Program-made: the position numbers and the translations under genes
Part shown: positions 31,030 to 32,502 of the stretch, in pieces
How the letters are laid out: every line of letters begins with the position of its first letter
Position numbering within the stretch: the stretch's first letter is position 1
The notes under the pieces: model-generated
Told to the model about the DNA's origin: nothing
What the model saw: the letters and a program-made list of their open reading frames with translations, nothing else
Databases searched by the model: none
Origin: Actinomycetales bacterium Ga0077552
GTDB taxonomy: Bacteria; Actinomycetota; Actinomycetes; Actinomycetales; Microbacteriaceae
Assembly (NCBI GenBank): GCA_001464255.1
Contig: LNFD01000238.1
Coordinates: 1-32,502 of the forward strand
DNA length: 32,502 nucleotides
Direction of reading: 5' to 3'

Positions 31030-31706
31030 CCGCCCTGATCGGCGACGGCCAGCAGACCATCTACCCCGGCGGCTACTCGCTCGCCGAGGCGGGCATCTCG
31101 GTCGCCGGCCGCGGAGTCGTGCTCTCGACCAACTACCGCAACACCCGCGAGATCGCCCAGTTCGCCGCCACGATCGTCGAGGGCGACGAGTTCGTCGACC
31201 TCGAGGGCGGTCCGGGGCGGGCGGATGCTGCGCTCGACGTTCCCCGCACGGGCCCGTCGCCCGAGCTCGCGTCGTTCGAGTCTGTCGCTCTTCATGACGC
31301 CGCACTCGTGTCGCACGTGCGCACGCTGGTCGCGTCGAGCGTCGACCCCGGCGACATCGGCGTGCTGACGGCGACGAATCGGGATGCTCTCGCCATGCTC
31401 GCCGCGCTGCGCGCCGCCGGGTTCGGCGTCATCGAGTTGGAGAGCTACGCGGGCTTCGCCGCTCCCCTGGTGAAGGTCGGAACGATCAAGCGAGCCAAGG
31501 GCCTCGAGTTCAAGCAGGTGCTACTGGCGCGGGTCGATGGGTCGCTACTCTCCCCCGCTGCTTCAGGGCTCGACGAAGGCGCGCTCGAACGGCGCGAGAT
31601 CGAGCGGCGGGAGTTGTACGTCGGCATGACCCGCGCCCGCGATGGGTTGTGGGTTGGGAGAGCCAGTAACGGCGGCGTCGAAGCGCAAGGCGGATCTAGA
31701 AACTAA
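31029..31706 (+). pseudogene. UvrD-like helicase, 5'-truncated remnant
   Basis: The frame opens with LIGDGQQTIYPGGYSLAEAG (helicase motif III), continues with LSTNYRNTREIAQF (motif IV), KGLEFKQVLLARVD (motif V) and YVGMTRARDGLWV (motif VI). It ends at 31706 after a short unrelated-looking tail. The N-terminal third to half, with Walker A, motif Ia and motif II, is missing: the first conserved residues start directly at the stop of the HTH mini-gene and there is no start codon or Shine-Dalgarno before motif III. The first usable GTG or ATG lies within the domain. The remnant probably derives from a UvrD-type helicase deleted during a rearrangement. No ATPase is possible. Confidence 0.85.
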
Positions 31707-31716
31707 ACCAATGATG

Positions 31717-31745
31717 TATGTTCACGTTATCGTGAAGCAAGGGAG
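31717..31745 (+). promoter_or_regulatory. Promoter and operator-like palindrome of the AAA ATPase gene
   Basis: TATGTT (31717-31722) is a -10-like box. TTCACG-TTAT-CGTGAA (31721-31736) is a 6-bp inverted repeat overlapping the start region. AAGGGAG (31739-31745) is the Shine-Dalgarno, 8 nt before ATG 31754. The region is markedly A/T-richer than the rest of the window. Confidence 0.5.
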
Positions 31746-31753
31746 ATGCGCAC

Positions 31754-32502
31754 ATGTTTCTGGAAACCCTAATCCTCGAGAACGTAAGGGGTTTTCGCAC
31801 TAGCGATGAGCCGATAAAGCTCGATTTCGCCCGGCCAGATGGGACTTACGCCGGGCTGACCGTAGTGGCCGGTCGGAACGGGAGTGGAAAATCCACGTTG
31901 TTGCGCTCCATCGCCCTCGCACTCTCTGGCCCGACTACAGCTCGGACGCTCTCGCCCGGGTTCCACGGATGGATATCCAACGGCACGCGCTCGGCCCGCG
32001 TCGAAGCCGCCTTCTCCCAAGGGCCGGCAGACGCATTCGGAACGGGAGGCGCCCCTCCGAAGACACGACCCTGGGCTGGACTGCGATGGGACCAGGAGGC
32101 CCCAACATCGTTCGTCGAGATGCAGGAGTCAATACCGAAGAGCTCTGCGAAACTGACCGCTCGACGGGGTCCCCCTTCCGGTTGGTTTCTGGCCGGCTAT
32201 GGACCCTTCCGGCGATTGAGTGGCGCGGCGGCAGAAGCACAGCGCTCGATGTTGGGCAGCAAACGCACAGCAGCGCTCGTCACGCTCTTCGATGAGTCCG
32301 CGTCACTGGCAGAGTCGACCTGGTGGCTCCAGGAGCTCTATCCGAAGAAGCTCGAGGGTGATCGGACCTCGGAAGCCATACACGAGGACATCCGTAGGAT
32401 TCTCAATGACGGATTGATGCCAGACGGCACCGAGGTCACCGATTACACATCGGAAGGGCTTCGGGTGCGTCAAGGGGGCGCGGAGCTCATCTTGGAAGAA
32501 AT
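31754..32502 (+). CDS. AAA family ATPase (SMC/RecF-like), partial, possible defence protein
   Basis: The gene starts at ATG 31754 behind AAGGGAG and is open to the right edge (about 249 codons seen). The N-terminus MFLETLILENVRGFR and the Walker A GRNGSGKST (about residues 41-49) mark an AAA_23/SMC-type ATPase. The later segment GWFLAGYGPFRRLSG matches the [A/G]YGPFR motif of ATPases in anti-phage modules (PtuA of Septu, retron-associated ATPases) and related OLD-like proteins. Walker B lies beyond the window. Codons such as GTA, AGG, ATA and CTA, rare in the neighbours, indicate recent acquisition. A nuclease partner downstream would be expected but is not in view. Confidence 0.8.
   Translation, partial: MFLETLILENVRGFRTSDEPIKLDFARPDGTYAGLTVVAGRNGSGKSTLLRSIALALSGPTTARTLSPGFHGWISNGTRSARVEAAFSQGPADAFGTGGAPPKTRPWAGLRWDQEAPTSFVEMQESIPKSSAKLTARRGPPSGWFLAGYGPFRRLSGAAAEAQRSMLGSKRTAALVTLFDESASLAESTWWLQELYPKKLEGDRTSEAIHEDIRRILNDGLMPDGTEVTDYTSEGLRVRQGGAELILEE

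Noticed and set aside
1..32502. CRISPR array, tRNA, rRNA, insertion sequence
   Set aside because: No regularly spaced repeats, cloverleaf-like segments, rRNA strings or transposase motifs were seen on either strand.

Overview
This 32.5-kb window comes from a very GC-rich genome with almost all third codon positions G or C. The gene families (DUF3097, FBP-domain protein, DUF7059-type methyltransferase, ferritin-like/VIT1 fusion, YtrA-type GntR/ABC operon) and many apparently leaderless genes behind TANNNT -10 boxes point to an actinobacterium, most likely Micrococcales/Microbacteriaceae. The taxonomic call is an inference from gene content; no rRNA or tRNA gene was seen.

Layout. 1-433: start of a TVP38/TMEM64 (VTT/DedA-like) membrane protein running off the left edge. 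513-4627: a four-gene ABC importer operon (lipoprotein binding protein, two permeases, ATPase with C-terminal extension) resembling ynjBCD. 4667-6995: a radical SAM enzyme of unknown reaction and an M23 peptidase. 7230-9445: ferritin-like/VIT1-type transporter, DUF427 protein and a small protein with a Gly/Ala/Asp-rich tail. 9703-9906: cold shock protein with a structured leader and a strong terminator. 9997-11874: a DUF3097 gene broken by one missing base, and an aldo/keto reductase with a palindromic operator. 12008-14947: a membrane protein, then an autoregulated YtrA-type GntR/ABC-2 operon. 14944-19275: methyltransferase, YceI protein, fasciclin protein and MFS exporter. 19328-24323: FBP-domain protein, small membrane protein, alpha/beta hydrolase, four-TM protein, epimerase, K+ channel and SDR oxidoreductase. 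24352-25631: an MFS gene broken by an internal deletion and frameshift. 25692-28184: NYN-LOTUS protein, and an ECF sigma factor with a coupled membrane protein carrying an acidic extracytoplasmic region. 28337-30129: homocysteine S-methyltransferase, DUF1697 and DUF1905.

The right end (about 30.1-32.5 kb) looks accessory. A DUF7002-like gene and a 56-aa helix-turn-helix protein are fired divergently from nearly superimposed leaderless promoters. The HTH stop codon directly abuts the remnant of a UvrD-type helicase lacking its ATP-binding domain. Then, with a visible shift to A/T-richer codon use, comes the start of an AAA ATPase with its own operator-like palindrome, which runs off the window. 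Its GYGPFRR motif resembles ATPases of anti-phage modules, so this end is the best candidate for a new defence-type system, but the partner gene lies outside the window.

General traits: at least nine start codons have a TANNNT -10 box 6-8 nt upstream and no Shine-Dalgarno; two convergent pairs share a CTAG as both stop codons; three perfect or near-perfect terminators separate transcription units. Two genes contain frameshifts, which should be checked as possible assembly errors.
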